Shown piece by piece: positions 1 to 9,749 of a stretch of DNA of 64,000 nt (positions within the stretch are counted from its first letter, which is position 1; each line of letters opens with the position of its first letter). A model generated the notes under the pieces. That model searched no databases, was not told the DNA's origin, and saw only the letters and a program-made list of their open reading frames with translations. This stretch comes from Vibrio chagasii (lineage in GTDB: Bacteria; Pseudomonadota; Gammaproteobacteria; Enterobacterales; Vibrionaceae): NCBI RefSeq assembly GCF_024347355.1, contig NZ_AP025465.1, positions 496,001 through 560,000 on the forward strand. The letters are read 5' to 3'. The translations under genes were made by a program, and so were the position numbers.

Positions 1-1
1 A

Positions 2-532
2 GAAGCACTACGTGAACGCATCCTAGGCATGGCTGTTGATGCTTACAAACAGAAAGAAGAAGTAGTTGGTGCACAAGTACTCCGCAACTTCGAGAAGTCT
101 GTAATGCTGCAAACGCTAGATGGTCTATGGAAAGAGCACTTGGCTGCGATGGATCACCTTCGTCAAGGTATCCACCTGCGTGGTTACGCTCAGAAGAACC
201 CGAAACAAGAGTACAAGCGCGAGTCGTTTGAACTGTTTGAAGGTCTACTGGATGTACTGAAGTCAGACGTTATTACTATCCTTTCGAAAGTTCGCGTTCA
301 GCAACAAGAAGAAGTAGAAAAGATGGAAGCGCAGCGTCAAGCTCAAGCTGAAGAAGCAGCGCGTCGTGCACAAGCGCAACACGCAACAGCAGAAAACCAG
401 CTAGGTGATGATGAAGCAGAAGCAGCGTCGCCACAAACAGTAGTACGTGATGAGCGTAAAGTTGGCCGTAACGAGCCTTGCCCATGTGGTAGCGGCAAGA
501 AGTACAAACAGTGTCACGGTAAAATCGCGTAA
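2..532 (+). CDS. secA: Preprotein translocase ATPase SecA, C-terminal part
   Basis: SecA is the motor that pushes unfolded preproteins through the SecYEG channel. Only the last 176 codons are present; the frame is open from base 2, so the gene starts outside the window. The fragment holds the end of the helical scaffold/wing region, a Gln/Glu/Ala-rich flexible linker, and the C-terminal zinc tail [13 protein letters not shown], the C-x-C-x8-C-H pattern that binds zinc and contacts SecB and phospholipids in E. coli. The stop is followed about 130 bases later by a terminator, so secA ends its transcript here. Identification is certain from the linker and zinc tail. Confidence 0.97.
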   Translation, partial: EALRERILGMAVDAYKQKEEVVGAQVLRNFEKSVMLQTLDGLWKEHLAAMDHLRQGIHLRGYAQKNPKQEYKRESFELFEGLLDVLKSDVITILSKVRVQQQEEVEKMEAQRQAQAEEAARRAQAQHATAENQLGDDEAEAASPQTVVRDERKVGRNEPCPCGSGKKYKQCHGKIA

Positions 533-571
533 GTTTAATGAATCGTTGCTGTAGCGCATGATAGTTGCGTT

Positions 572-608
572 GGTGGTACTCACTTACTATCGTAAGCTCC
601 GTGCCACC
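572..608 (+). other. Inverted repeat after secA
   Basis: GGTGGTAC (572–579) can pair with GTGCCACC (601–608) with one G-U pair, and the loop holds a second four-base stem TTAC/GTAA. There is no T run after it, so it is not an intrinsic terminator. It may protect the 3' end of the secA mRNA; this is inference. Confidence 0.4.
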
Positions 609-661
609 GCCTTACTCTCAAGTACTACAGCCTAGCTTCATGAAACTGACAAATAGAATAT

Positions 662-687
662 AAAGAGTCGCTTAGGCGGCTCTTTTT
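662..687 (+). terminator. Rho-independent terminator of secA
   Basis: AAAGAGTCGC, a TTAG loop and GCGGCTCTTT form a stem with one G-U pair, followed by a T run. It lies 130 bases after the secA stop and before mutT. Confidence 0.85.
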
Positions 688-715
688 GTATGTGAAAATA
701 ATAAGGTTTCGATTG

Positions 716-815
716 CGTCATCCTCGAGAGTGAGGGAGGAGCGAGTCGGGGATCTTTCGAACTAACAAAAGAGCAGATTCCCTATCTAATTCGTTCCTCA
801 TTGTAGGGAATGACG
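716..815. repeat. Imperfect 100-bp inverted repeat, REP/MITE-like
   Basis: The ends match as CGTCAT…ATGACG, and the arms continue to pair in blocks (TGAGG with CCTCA, GA-CGA with TCG-TC, GG-ATCT with AGAT-CC) around a centre near 765. Elements of this look, palindromic and rich in GAGGGAGGAGCGAGTC-type blocks, are scattered between genes in Vibrio genomes as far as I recall. No second copy was seen in this window. It occupies most of the gap between the secA terminator and mutT, and a transcript from either strand would fold into a long hairpin. Confidence 0.55.
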
Positions 816-841
816 GTAGAGACATAGAAGGAACACCATCA

Positions 842-1240
842 ATGAAAAGAATCCATATCGTAGCGGGTATTATCTTCAATCAAGATAAGTCACAGGTCTT
901 TATCACTAAGCGCCCAGATGACAAGCACAAAGGTGGCTTTTGGGAGTTTCCTGGTGGCAAGGTTGAAGAGGGCGAAACTATTGAGCAAGCGATGACTCGC
1001 GAGCTTGATGAAGAGATCGGTATCAAGGTGACCGAGCAGTCTCTGTTTGAGCATCTTGAATTTGATTACACGGACAAGTCACTTAAGTTTGATTTCATTC
1101 TCGTGACTGATTTTGAAGAGCAACCTTATGGTAAAGAAGGTCAGCAAGGTGAATGGGTCAGCCTTGAATCATTGAATCAGTACGCTTTCCCTGAAGCAAA
1201 TGTGCCAATTTTAGAGCGAGTGGTAAAAGAGTTTTCTTAA
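842..1240 (+). CDS. mutT: 8-oxo-dGTP diphosphatase MutT
   Basis: MutT hydrolyses 8-oxo-dGTP to the monophosphate and so removes oxidised guanine from the nucleotide pool. The 132-residue protein has a complete Nudix box at residues 39–61 (G-x5-E-x7-REL-x-EE-x-G-I), with the metal-binding glutamates E54, E57 and E58. Length matches the family (about 130). The ATG at 842 has AAGGA eight bases upstream. It stands between secA and dapB and is probably transcribed from its own promoter, since a terminator and a repeat separate it from secA. Nudix enzymes vary in substrate, but the length and the FPGGKVEEGE context fit MutT proper. Confidence 0.93.
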   Translation: MKRIHIVAGIIFNQDKSQVFITKRPDDKHKGGFWEFPGGKVEEGETIEQAMTRELDEEIGIKVTEQSLFEHLEFDYTDKSLKFDFILVTDFEEQPYGKEGQQGEWVSLESLNQYAFPEANVPILERVVKEFS

Positions 1241-1284
1241 TTGCTAGCCTGAGTTTGAGATTGTTGTTAGTTTAAAGAGATTAA

Positions 1285-2157
<873 letters not shown>

Positions 2158-2169
2158 ATAGATAATTAT

Positions 2170-2196
2170 GCGCTGGCAATTGCCGGCGCTTTCTTT
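2170..2196 (+). terminator. Terminator of dapB
   Basis: GCGCTGGCAATTGCCGGCGC (2170–2189) is a near-perfect palindrome followed by TTTCTTT, twelve bases after the dapB stop. Confidence 0.75.
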
Positions 2197-2524
2197 ATTT
2201 GCTGCCTTTAACGCAGTATTCTTGTTTCTCACCTCTCTCTTAAACCTACCTTTTAACATCGTTTTTACCTCACTTTTCTTGTTGTTTTGTTGTCTTGGTC
2301 TTATATTTGGATTAGATCTTTAAATCTTCATGTTTTCTGTTTGTATTTATCGATTGCTTTTTGTTGGTGATGTTTTTAGTACTTAAAGGCAGACAAAAGT
2401 AATGGGATAAAACTGGAAAATCTCAATATCGTGCTTAATTGACCATGAAAGTTGAACTTTTGGAGCTTTGGAAGGGTAAATTGAATTAGTGCGTACAAAT
2501 CTTTAATTTCTTTTGCGTTAAATG

Positions 2525-2553
2525 TTGACACGTATCACGCACATCACTAAAAT
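2525..2553 (+). promoter_or_regulatory. Sigma-70 promoter of carAB
   Basis: A perfect -35 TTGACA (2525–2530), a 17-bp spacer and the -10 TAAAAT (2548–2553) point at carA. Transcription would start near 2560, about 100 bases before the carA start, so this would be the upstream of two promoters if the E. coli arrangement (P1, P2) holds. In the rest of the gap from 2197 to 2524 I see only AT-rich sequence. Confidence 0.75.
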
Positions 2554-2611
2554 ACCGCCAATTTGTCTAATTTCCATAAACACTCACTTTTAAGTGTTGC
2601 AGGAAGGTAGA

Positions 2612-2650
2612 TTTGCAAATTAAATCAATTTTAATGCATATTTATTTCTG
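2612..2650 (+). promoter_or_regulatory. Tandem ARG boxes (ArgR operator) before carA
   Basis: Two 18-bp sites, TTTGCAAATTAAATCAAT (2612–2629) and AATGCATATTTATTTCTG (2633–2650), are separated by exactly 3 bp. Both resemble the ARG box (TGAAT-N4-ATTCA type); the first is close to the inverse of an E. coli carA box as I remember it. The 3-bp spacing is the hallmark of ArgR hexamer operators. A second promoter is expected to overlap them. Arginine-bound ArgR would repress carAB. Confidence 0.7.
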
Positions 2651-2659
2651 GAGGTTGTC

Positions 2660-3799
2660 TTGAAAAAGTCAGCACTACTTGTCCTAGAAGATGGGACAGT
2701 ATTTCACGGTGAAGCCATTGGCGCTGTAGGTTCTGCAGTTGGTGAAGTCGTTTTTAATACCTCGATGACGGGGTACCAAGAAATCCTCACTGATCCTTCC
2801 TATTCTCAACAAATCGTTACCCTTACTTACCCTCACATTGGCAATACCGGAACCAATTCCGAAGACGAAGAATCCTCTTCAATCCACGCTCAAGGCCTTG
2901 TGATTCGCGATCTCCCTCTTATCGCTTCTAACTTCCGTAATGAACAATCCCTTTCTGATTACCTTAAGTCGCAAAACGTTGTTGGTATCGCTGATATCGA
3001 TACTCGTAAGCTGACGCGTATTCTTCGTGAAAAAGGCGCTCAGAATGGTTGTATTGTAGCGGGTAACAACTTAGACGAAGCTTTGGCTCTAGCTAAGGCA
3101 AAAGAATTCCCTGGCCTGAAAGGTATGGACCTTGCGAAAGAAGTTACAACGAAAGAAGCGTATCAATGGAAACAAGGTTCGTGGACGCTTACGGGTGGAC
3201 TTCCTGAAGCGAAAGCAGACTCAGAATTGCCATACCACGTTGTTGCTTATGACTTCGGTGCAAAACGAAACATCCTACGAATGCTCGTTGACCGCGGCTG
3301 CCGCCTAACGGTTGTTCCAGCTGAAACTTCTGCTGAAGAAGTGCTTGCACTAAACCCAGACGGTGTATTCCTTTCAAATGGCCCTGGTGACCCAGAACCA
3401 TGTACTTACGCAATTGAAGCGACAAAAGTGTTCCTAGAAAAAGGCTTACCAATCTTTGGTATCTGTCTAGGCCACCAAATTCTTGCTCTTGCGTCAGGCG
3501 CTAAGACAGTGAAGATGAAGTTTGGTCACCACGGTGCAAACCATCCAGTTAAAGATTTAGATCGTGATGTTGTGATGATTACTTCACAAAACCACGGCTT
3601 TGCTGCTGACGAAGACACACTACCTGAAAACCTACGTGCAACGCACAAATCGCTATTTGATGGTTCTCTACAAGGTATCCACCGTACAGACAAACCAGCA
3701 TTTAGCTTCCAAGGTCACCCAGAAGCAAGCCCAGGTCCAGAAGACGCAGCGCCGTTATTTGACCACTTCATTGAACTAATTAAAAAGCACACAGCGTAA
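2660..3799 (+). CDS. carA: Carbamoyl-phosphate synthase small (glutaminase) subunit
   Basis: CarA releases ammonia from glutamine and passes it through a tunnel to CarB for carbamoyl phosphate, shared by arginine and pyrimidine synthesis. The start is TTG 2660 with GGAGG five bases upstream; I recall that E. coli carA also starts at UUG. The 379-residue protein has the CPSase small-chain N-domain and a class I glutaminase domain with the nucleophile Cys in GICLGHQ (about residue 270) and the His-Glu pair in GHPEASPGP (about 350). carB follows after 16 bases, so the two are co-translated in one operon. Confidence 0.97.
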   Translation: MKKSALLVLEDGTVFHGEAIGAVGSAVGEVVFNTSMTGYQEILTDPSYSQQIVTLTYPHIGNTGTNSEDEESSSIHAQGLVIRDLPLIASNFRNEQSLSDYLKSQNVVGIADIDTRKLTRILREKGAQNGCIVAGNNLDEALALAKAKEFPGLKGMDLAKEVTTKEAYQWKQGSWTLTGGLPEAKADSELPYHVVAYDFGAKRNILRMLVDRGCRLTVVPAETSAEEVLALNPDGVFLSNGPGDPEPCTYAIEATKVFLEKGLPIFGICLGHQILALASGAKTVKMKFGHHGANHPVKDLDRDVVMITSQNHGFAADEDTLPENLRATHKSLFDGSLQGIHRTDKPAFSFQGHPEASPGPEDAAPLFDHFIELIKKHTA

Positions 3800-3815
3800 T
3801 TCGGAGTAGTAGACA

Positions 3816-6800
3816 ATGCCAAAACGTACTGACATTAAAAGTATTCTAATTCTAGGTGCTGGCCCGATCGTTATCGGGCAAGCATGTGAGTTCGATTACT
3901 CTGGTGCTCAAGCTTGTAAAGCGCTTCGCGAAGAAGGTTACCGAGTTATTCTTGTAAACTCGAACCCAGCGACCATCATGACTGACCCAGACATGGCTGA
4001 TGCAACTTACATCGAGCCTATCCAATGGGAAGTTGTTCGCAACATCATTGCGAAAGAGAAGCCAGATGCAGTTCTACCTACAATGGGTGGCCAAACGGCA
4101 CTTAACTGTGCACTAGACCTAGAGAAACACGGTGTTCTTGAAGAGTTCGGTGTAGAGATGATTGGTGCAACGGCTGACGCTATCGATAAAGCAGAAGACC
4201 GTTCTCGTTTCGATAAAGCGATGAAGTCTATCGGCCTTGAGTGTCCACGCGCTGATACTGCGAAAACCATGGAAGAAGCTTACGGCGTTCTAGATATGGT
4301 TGGCTTCCCATGTATCATCCGTCCATCATTCACTATGGGTGGTACTGGCGGTGGTATCGCATACAACAAAGAAGAATTTGAAGAAATCTGTCGTCGTGGT
4401 CTGGATTTATCTCCAACCAACGAGCTTCTAATCGATGAATCTCTTATCGGTTGGAAAGAGTACGAGATGGAAGTAGTTCGTGACAAAGCGGACAACTGTA
4501 TCATCGTATGTGCGATTGAAAACTTTGACCCAATGGGCATCCACACGGGTGACTCAATCACAGTTGCACCAGCACAGACGCTAACAGACAAAGAATACCA
4601 ATTAATGCGTAACGCATCTCTAGCAGTACTGCGTGAGATTGGTGTTGAAACGGGTGGTTCTAACGTACAGTTTGGTATCAACCCGAAAGATGGCCGTATG
4701 GTTATCATCGAGATGAACCCACGTGTATCTCGTTCTTCTGCTCTTGCGTCTAAAGCGACAGGTTTCCCAATCGCTAAGATTGCAGCGAAACTGGCTGTGG
4801 GTTACACATTAGATGAATTGCAAAATGACATCACGGGTGGCGCAACACCAGCATCATTCGAACCAACAATCGACTACGTAGTAACTAAGATTCCTCGTTT
4901 TAATTTCGAGAAATTTGCAGGTGCTAACGACCGTCTAACGACGCAAATGAAGTCTGTTGGTGAAGTTATGGCTATCGGCCGTAACCAGCAAGAGTCTCTA
5001 CAAAAAGCACTTCGCGGCCTAGAAGTTGGCGCGACAGGCTTTGACGAAATGGTTGACCTAGATGCGCCTGACGCACTAACAACAATCCGTCACGAACTAA
5101 AAGAAGCTGGCGCAGAGCGTATTTGGTACATCGCGGATGCATTCCGTGCGGGTATGTCTGTAGATGGCGTATTCAACCTAACGCAAATCGACCGTTGGTT
5201 CCTAGTTCAAATCGAAGACATCGTTAAGCTTGAGCAAGAACTTAAAGCGAAAGGCTTTGCTGGTCTGAACAAAGACGAGCTAAACAAGCTTAAGCGTAAA
5301 GGTTTTGCGGATGCACGCCTATCTAAGATTCTAGGTGTAGCGGAAAGCGAAATCCGTCGTCTACGTGACCAATACGATATCCACCCAGTTTACAAGCGCG
5401 TTGATACGTGTGCGGCTGAGTTCTCTTCAGACACGGCTTACATGTACTCATCTTACGATGACGAGTGTGAAGCGAACCCAACAGACAAAGACAAGATCAT
5501 GATTCTTGGTGGCGGTCCAAACCGTATCGGCCAAGGTATTGAATTTGACTACTGTTGTGTACACGCATCACTAGCTCTACGTGAAGATGGCTACGAAACT
5601 ATCATGGTTAACTGTAACCCTGAGACTGTTTCAACGGATTACGACACATCTGACCGTCTGTACTTCGAACCTGTAACACTGGAAGACGTACTAGCAATCG
5701 CTCGTGTTGAGAAGCCAAAAGGCGTTATCGTTCAGTACGGTGGTCAAACACCACTGAAACTGGCTCGCGCACTTGAAGCGGCTGGCGTGCCAATCATCGG
5801 TACTAGCCCTGACGCAATCGACCGTGCAGAAGACCGTGAGCGTTTCCAAGTTGCTGTTGACCGTCTAGGTCTTCTACAGCCAGAGAACGCGACAGTAACA
5901 ACAATGGAACAAGCGGTAGAGAAATCTCGCGAAATCGGCTTCCCATTGGTTGTACGTCCTTCTTACGTACTTGGTGGTCGTGCGATGGAAATCGTATACG
6001 ATGAGCAAGACTTACGTCGCTACTTCAACGAAGCAGTAAGCGTATCGAACGAATCTCCAGTTCTTCTTGATAGCTTCCTAGACGACGCAGTTGAAGTGGA
6101 TATCGATGCTATCTGTGACGGTGAGCGCGTAGTTATCGGCGGTATCATGGAGCACATCGAACAAGCGGGTGTTCACTCAGGTGACTCAGCATGTTCTCTT
6201 CCTGCTTACACGCTAAGCCAAGAAATCCAAGACGTAATGCGTGAGCAAGTTGAAAAGCTGGCGTTCGAGTTGGGTGTTCGTGGCCTAATGAACACGCAGT
6301 TTGCTGTTAAGAACAACCAAGTGTATCTAATCGAGGTTAACCCTCGTGCAGCACGTACGGTACCGTTCGTATCTAAAGCAACTGGCGCACCAATTGCTAA
6401 GATTGCAGCACGTGTAATGGCGGGTCAATCGCTAGAGTCTCAAGGCTTTACGAAAGAAATCATCCCACCTTACTACTCAGTGAAAGAAGTGGTACTTCCA
6501 TTCAACAAGTTCCCAGGTGTTGACCCACTATTAGGCCCAGAAATGCGCTCTACTGGTGAAGTTATGGGTGTTGGTGCAACGTTCGCAGAAGCTTACTCTA
6601 AAGCGGAATTGGGTTGTGGCAACATCTACCCAGAAGGCGGCCGTGCACTTCTTTCTGTTCGCGAAGGCGACAAAGAACGCGTTGTAGACCTAGCGTCTAA
6701 GCTATCTAAGCTCGGTTACCAGCTAGACGCAACACACGGTACAGCAGTGATTCTTGGCGAAGCGGGCATCAACCCACGTCTAGTAAACAAGGTACACGAA

Positions 6801-7046
6801 GGGCGTCCTCACATTCTTGACCGTATCAAGAACAACGAGTACACCTACATCGTGAACACTGCAGCTGGCCGTCAAGCGATTGAAGACTCTAAAGTTCTTC
6901 GTCGTGGTGCACTTGCTGAGAAAGTGAACTACACAACAACGCTAAACGCAGCGTTTGCAACGTGTATGGCTCACACCGCTGACGCGAAGACGACAGTAAC
7001 TTCTGTTCAAGAGCTACACGCGCAGGTTAAAGCTTCTCAAGCTTAA
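3816..7046 (+). CDS. carB: Carbamoyl-phosphate synthase large subunit
   Basis: CarB makes carbamoyl phosphate from bicarbonate, ammonia (supplied by CarA) and two ATP. The 1076-residue protein shows the internal duplication of the family: two ATP-grasp halves starting at [13 protein letters not shown] and [13 protein letters not shown] (about residues 10 and 557), each followed by the GGQT motif, then a C-terminal allosteric domain (from about residue 935) that binds UMP, IMP or ornithine in E. coli. Length fits the family (1073 in E. coli). It is the last gene of the carAB operon and is followed by a strong terminator. Confidence 0.98.
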   Translation: MPKRTDIKSILILGAGPIVIGQACEFDYSGAQACKALREEGYRVILVNSNPATIMTDPDMADATYIEPIQWEVVRNIIAKEKPDAVLPTMGGQTALNCALDLEKHGVLEEFGVEMIGATADAIDKAEDRSRFDKAMKSIGLECPRADTAKTMEEAYGVLDMVGFPCIIRPSFTMGGTGGGIAYNKEEFEEICRRGLDLSPTNELLIDESLIGWKEYEMEVVRDKADNCIIVCAIENFDPMGIHTGDSITVAPAQTLTDKEYQLMRNASLAVLREIGVETGGSNVQFGINPKDGRMVIIEMNPRVSRSSALASKATGFPIAKIAAKLAVGYTLDELQNDITGGATPASFEPTIDYVVTKIPRFNFEKFAGANDRLTTQMKSVGEVMAIGRNQQESLQKALRGLEVGATGFDEMVDLDAPDALTTIRHELKEAGAERIWYIADAFRAGMSVDGVFNLTQIDRWFLVQIEDIVKLEQELKAKGFAGLNKDELNKLKRKGFADARLSKILGVAESEIRRLRDQYDIHPVYKRVDTCAAEFSSDTAYMYSSYDDECEANPTDKDKIMILGGGPNRIGQGIEFDYCCVHASLALREDGYETIMVNCNPETVSTDYDTSDRLYFEPVTLEDVLAIARVEKPKGVIVQYGGQTPLKLARALEAAGVPIIGTSPDAIDRAEDRERFQVAVDRLGLLQPENATVTTMEQAVEKSREIGFPLVVRPSYVLGGRAMEIVYDEQDLRRYFNEAVSVSNESPVLLDSFLDDAVEVDIDAICDGERVVIGGIMEHIEQAGVHSGDSACSLPAYTLSQEIQDVMREQVEKLAFELGVRGLMNTQFAVKNNQVYLIEVNPRAARTVPFVSKATGAPIAKIAARVMAGQSLESQGFTKEIIPPYYSVKEVVLPFNKFPGVDPLLGPEMRSTGEVMGVGATFAEAYSKAELGCGNIYPEGGRALLSVREGDKERVVDLASKLSKLGYQLDATHGTAVILGEAGINPRLVNKVHEGRPHILDRIKNNEYTYIVNTAAGRQAIEDSKVLRRGALAEKVNYTTTLNAAFATCMAHTADAKTTVTSVQELHAQVKASQA

Positions 7047-7096
7047 TTTGTCTTAGCTTAGCTAACTGAACTGAAGTTAGCGGATATAAATGCTCA

Positions 7097-7124
7097 AAGC
7101 CCACTCTTCGGAGTGGGCTTTTTT
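7097..7124 (+). terminator. Terminator of carAB
   Basis: A perfect ten-base stem AAGCCCACTC / GAGTGGGCTT with a TTCG tetraloop and a T run. Confidence 0.95.
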
Positions 7125-7250
7125 ATGTCTGTGATACAGCGTTAGTTAAATGATGAATATTTGGAATAGGTTAAAATCTTGTGTTTCGTTATTGATCGCC
7201 TGCTCAGGATGGTAAGTTGTCGCTACACGAGACTTTGAGGCGTAGGGAAT

Positions 7251-8030
7251 ATGGAAATCACTCTGGAAATATTGGCTATCTTGTTTGTTGTCGCAACGGC
7301 TGCGGGTTTTATCGATGCGATGGCCGGCGGTGGCGGGCTACTGACTTTGCCAGCACTACTCGCTGCGGGAGTCCCACCGACACAAGCCCTAGCAACTAAC
7401 AAGCTTCAAAGCTCTTTCGGCAGTTTTTCCGCAAGCTGGTACTTCGTGCGTAATGGTATCGTGAGTATCAAGGAGATGCGCCTCGCCATTTTGTGTACCT
7501 TCATTGGCTCGGCGATTGGTGCAGAACTCGTTCAGTTCATTGATGCGAGCTTATTGACCAGTGTGATCCCACTGCTGCTGATCGCGATCTCACTCTACTT
7601 CCTATTAGCGCCACAAACCAAGGCCTCTGAAGGAAAACAGAAGATCTCTGAAGCGATGTTTGCTTTGTGCGTTGGTGGTGGTGTTGGCTTTTACGATGGC
7701 TTCTTTGGACCAGGTACTGGCTCTATCTTTACTGTCTGCTTTGTTGCAATTGGTCACTTCTCTTTAGTCGATGCGACCGCACGCACCAAGGTGTTGAACT
7801 TTACCTCTAACATCGCTGCGCTGCTCTTCTTTATTTTGGCAGGCTTGCCAATCTGGGAGCTCGGCTTAGTGATGGCAATTGGCGGCTTTATGGGGGCTCA
7901 GCTGGGCGCGAAAGTGGTGGTGACAAAAGGGCAGAAGTGGATTCGCCCCTTGGTGATCGTGATGTCGATGCTCATGGCGTCTAAACTGCTTTGGGAACAG
8001 CATCAACAATGGATTCTATCAGTGTTTTAA
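7251..8030 (+). CDS. TauE/SafE family membrane transporter (YfcA-like)
   Basis: This is an inner-membrane protein of 259 residues with about eight hydrophobic segments and the duplicated half-domain of the TauE/SafE (sulfite exporter) family. The signature AGGGGLLTLPALLAAG is near residue 27, and the second-repeat equivalent GGGVGFYDGFFGPGTGS near 145. Relatives include E. coli YfcA and exporters of sulfite or organosulfonates; the real substrate here is unknown. Its 3' end overlaps the 3' end of the convergent lysR-type gene by 50 bp. The ATG at 7251 lies shortly after TAGGGA. Confidence 0.88.
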   Translation: MEITLEILAILFVVATAAGFIDAMAGGGGLLTLPALLAAGVPPTQALATNKLQSSFGSFSASWYFVRNGIVSIKEMRLAILCTFIGSAIGAELVQFIDASLLTSVIPLLLIAISLYFLLAPQTKASEGKQKISEAMFALCVGGGVGFYDGFFGPGTGSIFTVCFVAIGHFSLVDATARTKVLNFTSNIAALLFFILAGLPIWELGLVMAIGGFMGAQLGAKVVVTKGQKWIRPLVIVMSMLMASKLLWEQHQQWILSVF

Positions 8031-8826
8031 CTCGTGGAGACTGGTAGCTATTTGGTCTTACACAGACATGAATCGGCCGGATTAAGCCCGCTAATTCCTG
8101 GAAGCTATACAGATATTGAGACTCAATATTGAGTGTTTTGACGATCGAGAGCGGAATTAAAGCAGGACCAGTTCCACCTAGTGCAAGCTGCGCCGCGGCA
8201 GTGTAGGCATCCATCTCCATCAAAGGTTTAATACCAAATTTTTCTAATACTGAGAGTTGGTAAGAGTTGGCGGGGTTAGTCATATCATTAGTGATGACTT
8301 TGGGTGGAAGCTCGTTTAACGGCAATTTACTTACAATGAAAAAGGGCTCGTCGAACAGATGAAACGTCATCAATCCATGATGCGGCGGCAACAAGCCTGC
8401 GCATAACCCTAGGGTTGCCTTGCCGGACTGAACTCGCTCGATGATTCTGGGCGTGTGGTTGGTGGTTATCGTGATGTATTTATCTTGTTGGATAAACTGT
8501 CCCATCATTTCACCTAAATAGCCGGCTATCAGAGACTTAGAGCTGTCTAAGGTAATGAGAGTCGTATCTTCTAACTCTTGCTGTTCATAAATAAGACCAC
8601 GAAGTTCATTGAACGTAGGACCAATACTCTCGATCAGTGCTATCGCGTCTGGCGTGAGTTTTATCTGACGACCGCTCGGCTCAATCAGCTTTTTCCCCAA
8701 CTTCTTTTCTAAGTTAGCAATCCGTTTGCTTACCGCTGATTGGCTGATATACAGCAGGCTGCCAGTGCGGCTCATGGTTTTGGCTTTACTCAAAACCAAG
8801 AGAGTTTCGATTCCTTCGAGTAGCAT
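7981..8826 (-). CDS. LysR-family transcriptional regulator
   Basis: A 281-residue LysR-type regulator. The winged helix-turn-helix is at residues 15–45 (SQSAVSKRIANLEKKLG), and the rest is a periplasmic-binding-like effector domain. It lies 62 bases downstream of the flavodoxin-like gene on the same strand and converges with the TauE/SafE gene, overlapping its last 50 bp. These neighbours are its most likely targets, but no operator could be recognised. No clear Shine-Dalgarno sequence precedes the ATG at 8826, which suggests weak translation or coupling to the upstream gene. Confidence 0.85.
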   Translation of the reverse strand: MLLEGIETLLVLSKAKTMSRTGSLLYISQSAVSKRIANLEKKLGKKLIEPSGRQIKLTPDAIALIESIGPTFNELRGLIYEQQELEDTTLITLDSSKSLIAGYLGEMMGQFIQQDKYITITTNHTPRIIERVQSGKATLGLCAGLLPPHHGLMTFHLFDEPFFIVSKLPLNELPPKVITNDMTNPANSYQLSVLEKFGIKPLMEMDAYTAAAQLALGGTGPALIPLSIVKTLNIESQYLYSFQELAGLIRPIHVCVRPNSYQSPRVKTLIESIVDAVPKAV

Positions 8827-8888
8827 TTGATGATATTCATGAAAGTTGGGAATGATACGTCCAACTTATCTCAATCAAGGCTGTTGCT

Positions 8889-9470
8889 CTAGCTTTTGTT
8901 TACGAGTTCTTGAACCAAGCTGGCGATTCTTGAACCGTAGTATTGAGCCGTGAGTAAGTCATTGTGGTTAACGCTATCTTCACCATCATCGATACTAGAC
9001 ACCAAACCAATATTTGAACCAGTGCGGTTTAACCCTAAATTATCTGTATGTCTTGAGGCGTCTAAGCCAACCCAAACCATTCCGTGCTGACAAGCTAGAG
9101 TGAAAAAGCTAAGCAGGGTTTGTTGTTGCTCTCCGTTAAGACTGCCTCCAGTGGTGAAGCCAGCAGCGAGTTTATTTCGCCATAACTTCTTGCAGTAGTT
9201 GTCACTGCTCGCATCCATAAAGCTTTTAAACTGAGCGGCAGGTGAACCCATGTAGGTTGGAGCCCCAAAAACGATCGCATCACAACTGTCTAGGAGTTTG
9301 AGCTTTTCGTCGTTGTCATATCGGCCTTCAATGATCTCCGAAGGTAGCACTTCGATGAGTAGGGCTGAGTCAGGTAGCTGTGTGTTTACACCCTCAGCGA
9401 GCAGTTCTGCGACCTGCTTAGTTGCGCCGCATTTAGAGAAGAAAACAATTCCAATTTTATTACTGCTCAT
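8889..9470 (-). CDS. Flavodoxin/NADPH-quinone reductase-like FMN protein
   Basis: A 193-residue cytosolic protein of the flavodoxin fold. The N-terminus KIGIVFFSKCGATKQVAELLAEG is the FMN-phosphate loop region, and FGAPTYMGSPAAQFKSFMD (about residue 70) and AAGFTTGGSLNGEQQQTL (about 103) match WrbA/flavodoxin-like reductases. The exact donor and acceptor are unknown. GAGGG lies seven bases before the ATG at 9470. It is the upstream partner of the LysR gene. A second flavin protein of the NADPH-dependent FMN reductase type occurs at 41.5 kb, but the two are not close copies. Confidence 0.82.
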   Translation of the reverse strand: MSSNKIGIVFFSKCGATKQVAELLAEGVNTQLPDSALLIEVLPSEIIEGRYDNDEKLKLLDSCDAIVFGAPTYMGSPAAQFKSFMDASSDNYCKKLWRNKLAAGFTTGGSLNGEQQQTLLSFFTLACQHGMVWVGLDASRHTDNLGLNRTGSNIGLVSSIDDGEDSVNHNDLLTAQYYGSRIASLVQELVNKS

Positions 9471-9627
9471 GCTAGAACCCTCATTGTTAGTAAATGAACA
9501 TGTTTATAAAGTCATTCGTTTACTAATATAGCTCGTCAATCAATTAAGTAAATAAAAAACATTACTAAGCCGGGGCGGAAGTGGCTTGAGGCGGATAAGC
9601 AGAGCAGGAGTCTGAGGTGGCAAGATT

Positions 9628-9646
9628 AAAAAAGGCCCCTAAGTGG
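9628..9646 (-). terminator. Distal half of a terminator, cut off by the IS
   Basis: On the minus strand the bases read GGGGCC followed by six T. This is the 3' arm and T run of the TRIC gene's terminator; the 5' arm GGCTCC now lies at 11157–11162, 1.5 kb away, on the other side of the IS. Bases 9638–9646 are the left copy of the 9-bp target duplication. Confidence 0.8.
9638..9646. repeat. Target-site duplication, left copy
   Basis: CCTAAGTGG, identical to 11150–11158. Nine base pairs is the duplication length made by IS50/Tn5 elements. Confidence 0.95.
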
Positions 9647-9661
9647 CTGTCTCTTATACAC

Positions 9662-9693
9662 AAATCCCTAAGCCACGCTTGGGGATTTTTTTT
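9662..9693 (+). terminator. Terminator just inside the left end of the IS
   Basis: AAATCCCTAAGC and GCTTGGGGATTT form a twelve-base stem (one T·G pair) with a CAC loop and a run of eight T. It points rightward and would stop transcripts entering the IS before they reach the transposase start. Confidence 0.85.
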
Positions 9694-9749
9694 GAACTAT
9701 TTTTAGGTTTCATGATCTGATCATCTAAGCAATGACAAGGATGATTATC

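Noticed and set aside
9541..9627. G-rich segment left of the IS as a possible gene remnant
   Set aside because: No open frame or similarity to a known protein could be supported.
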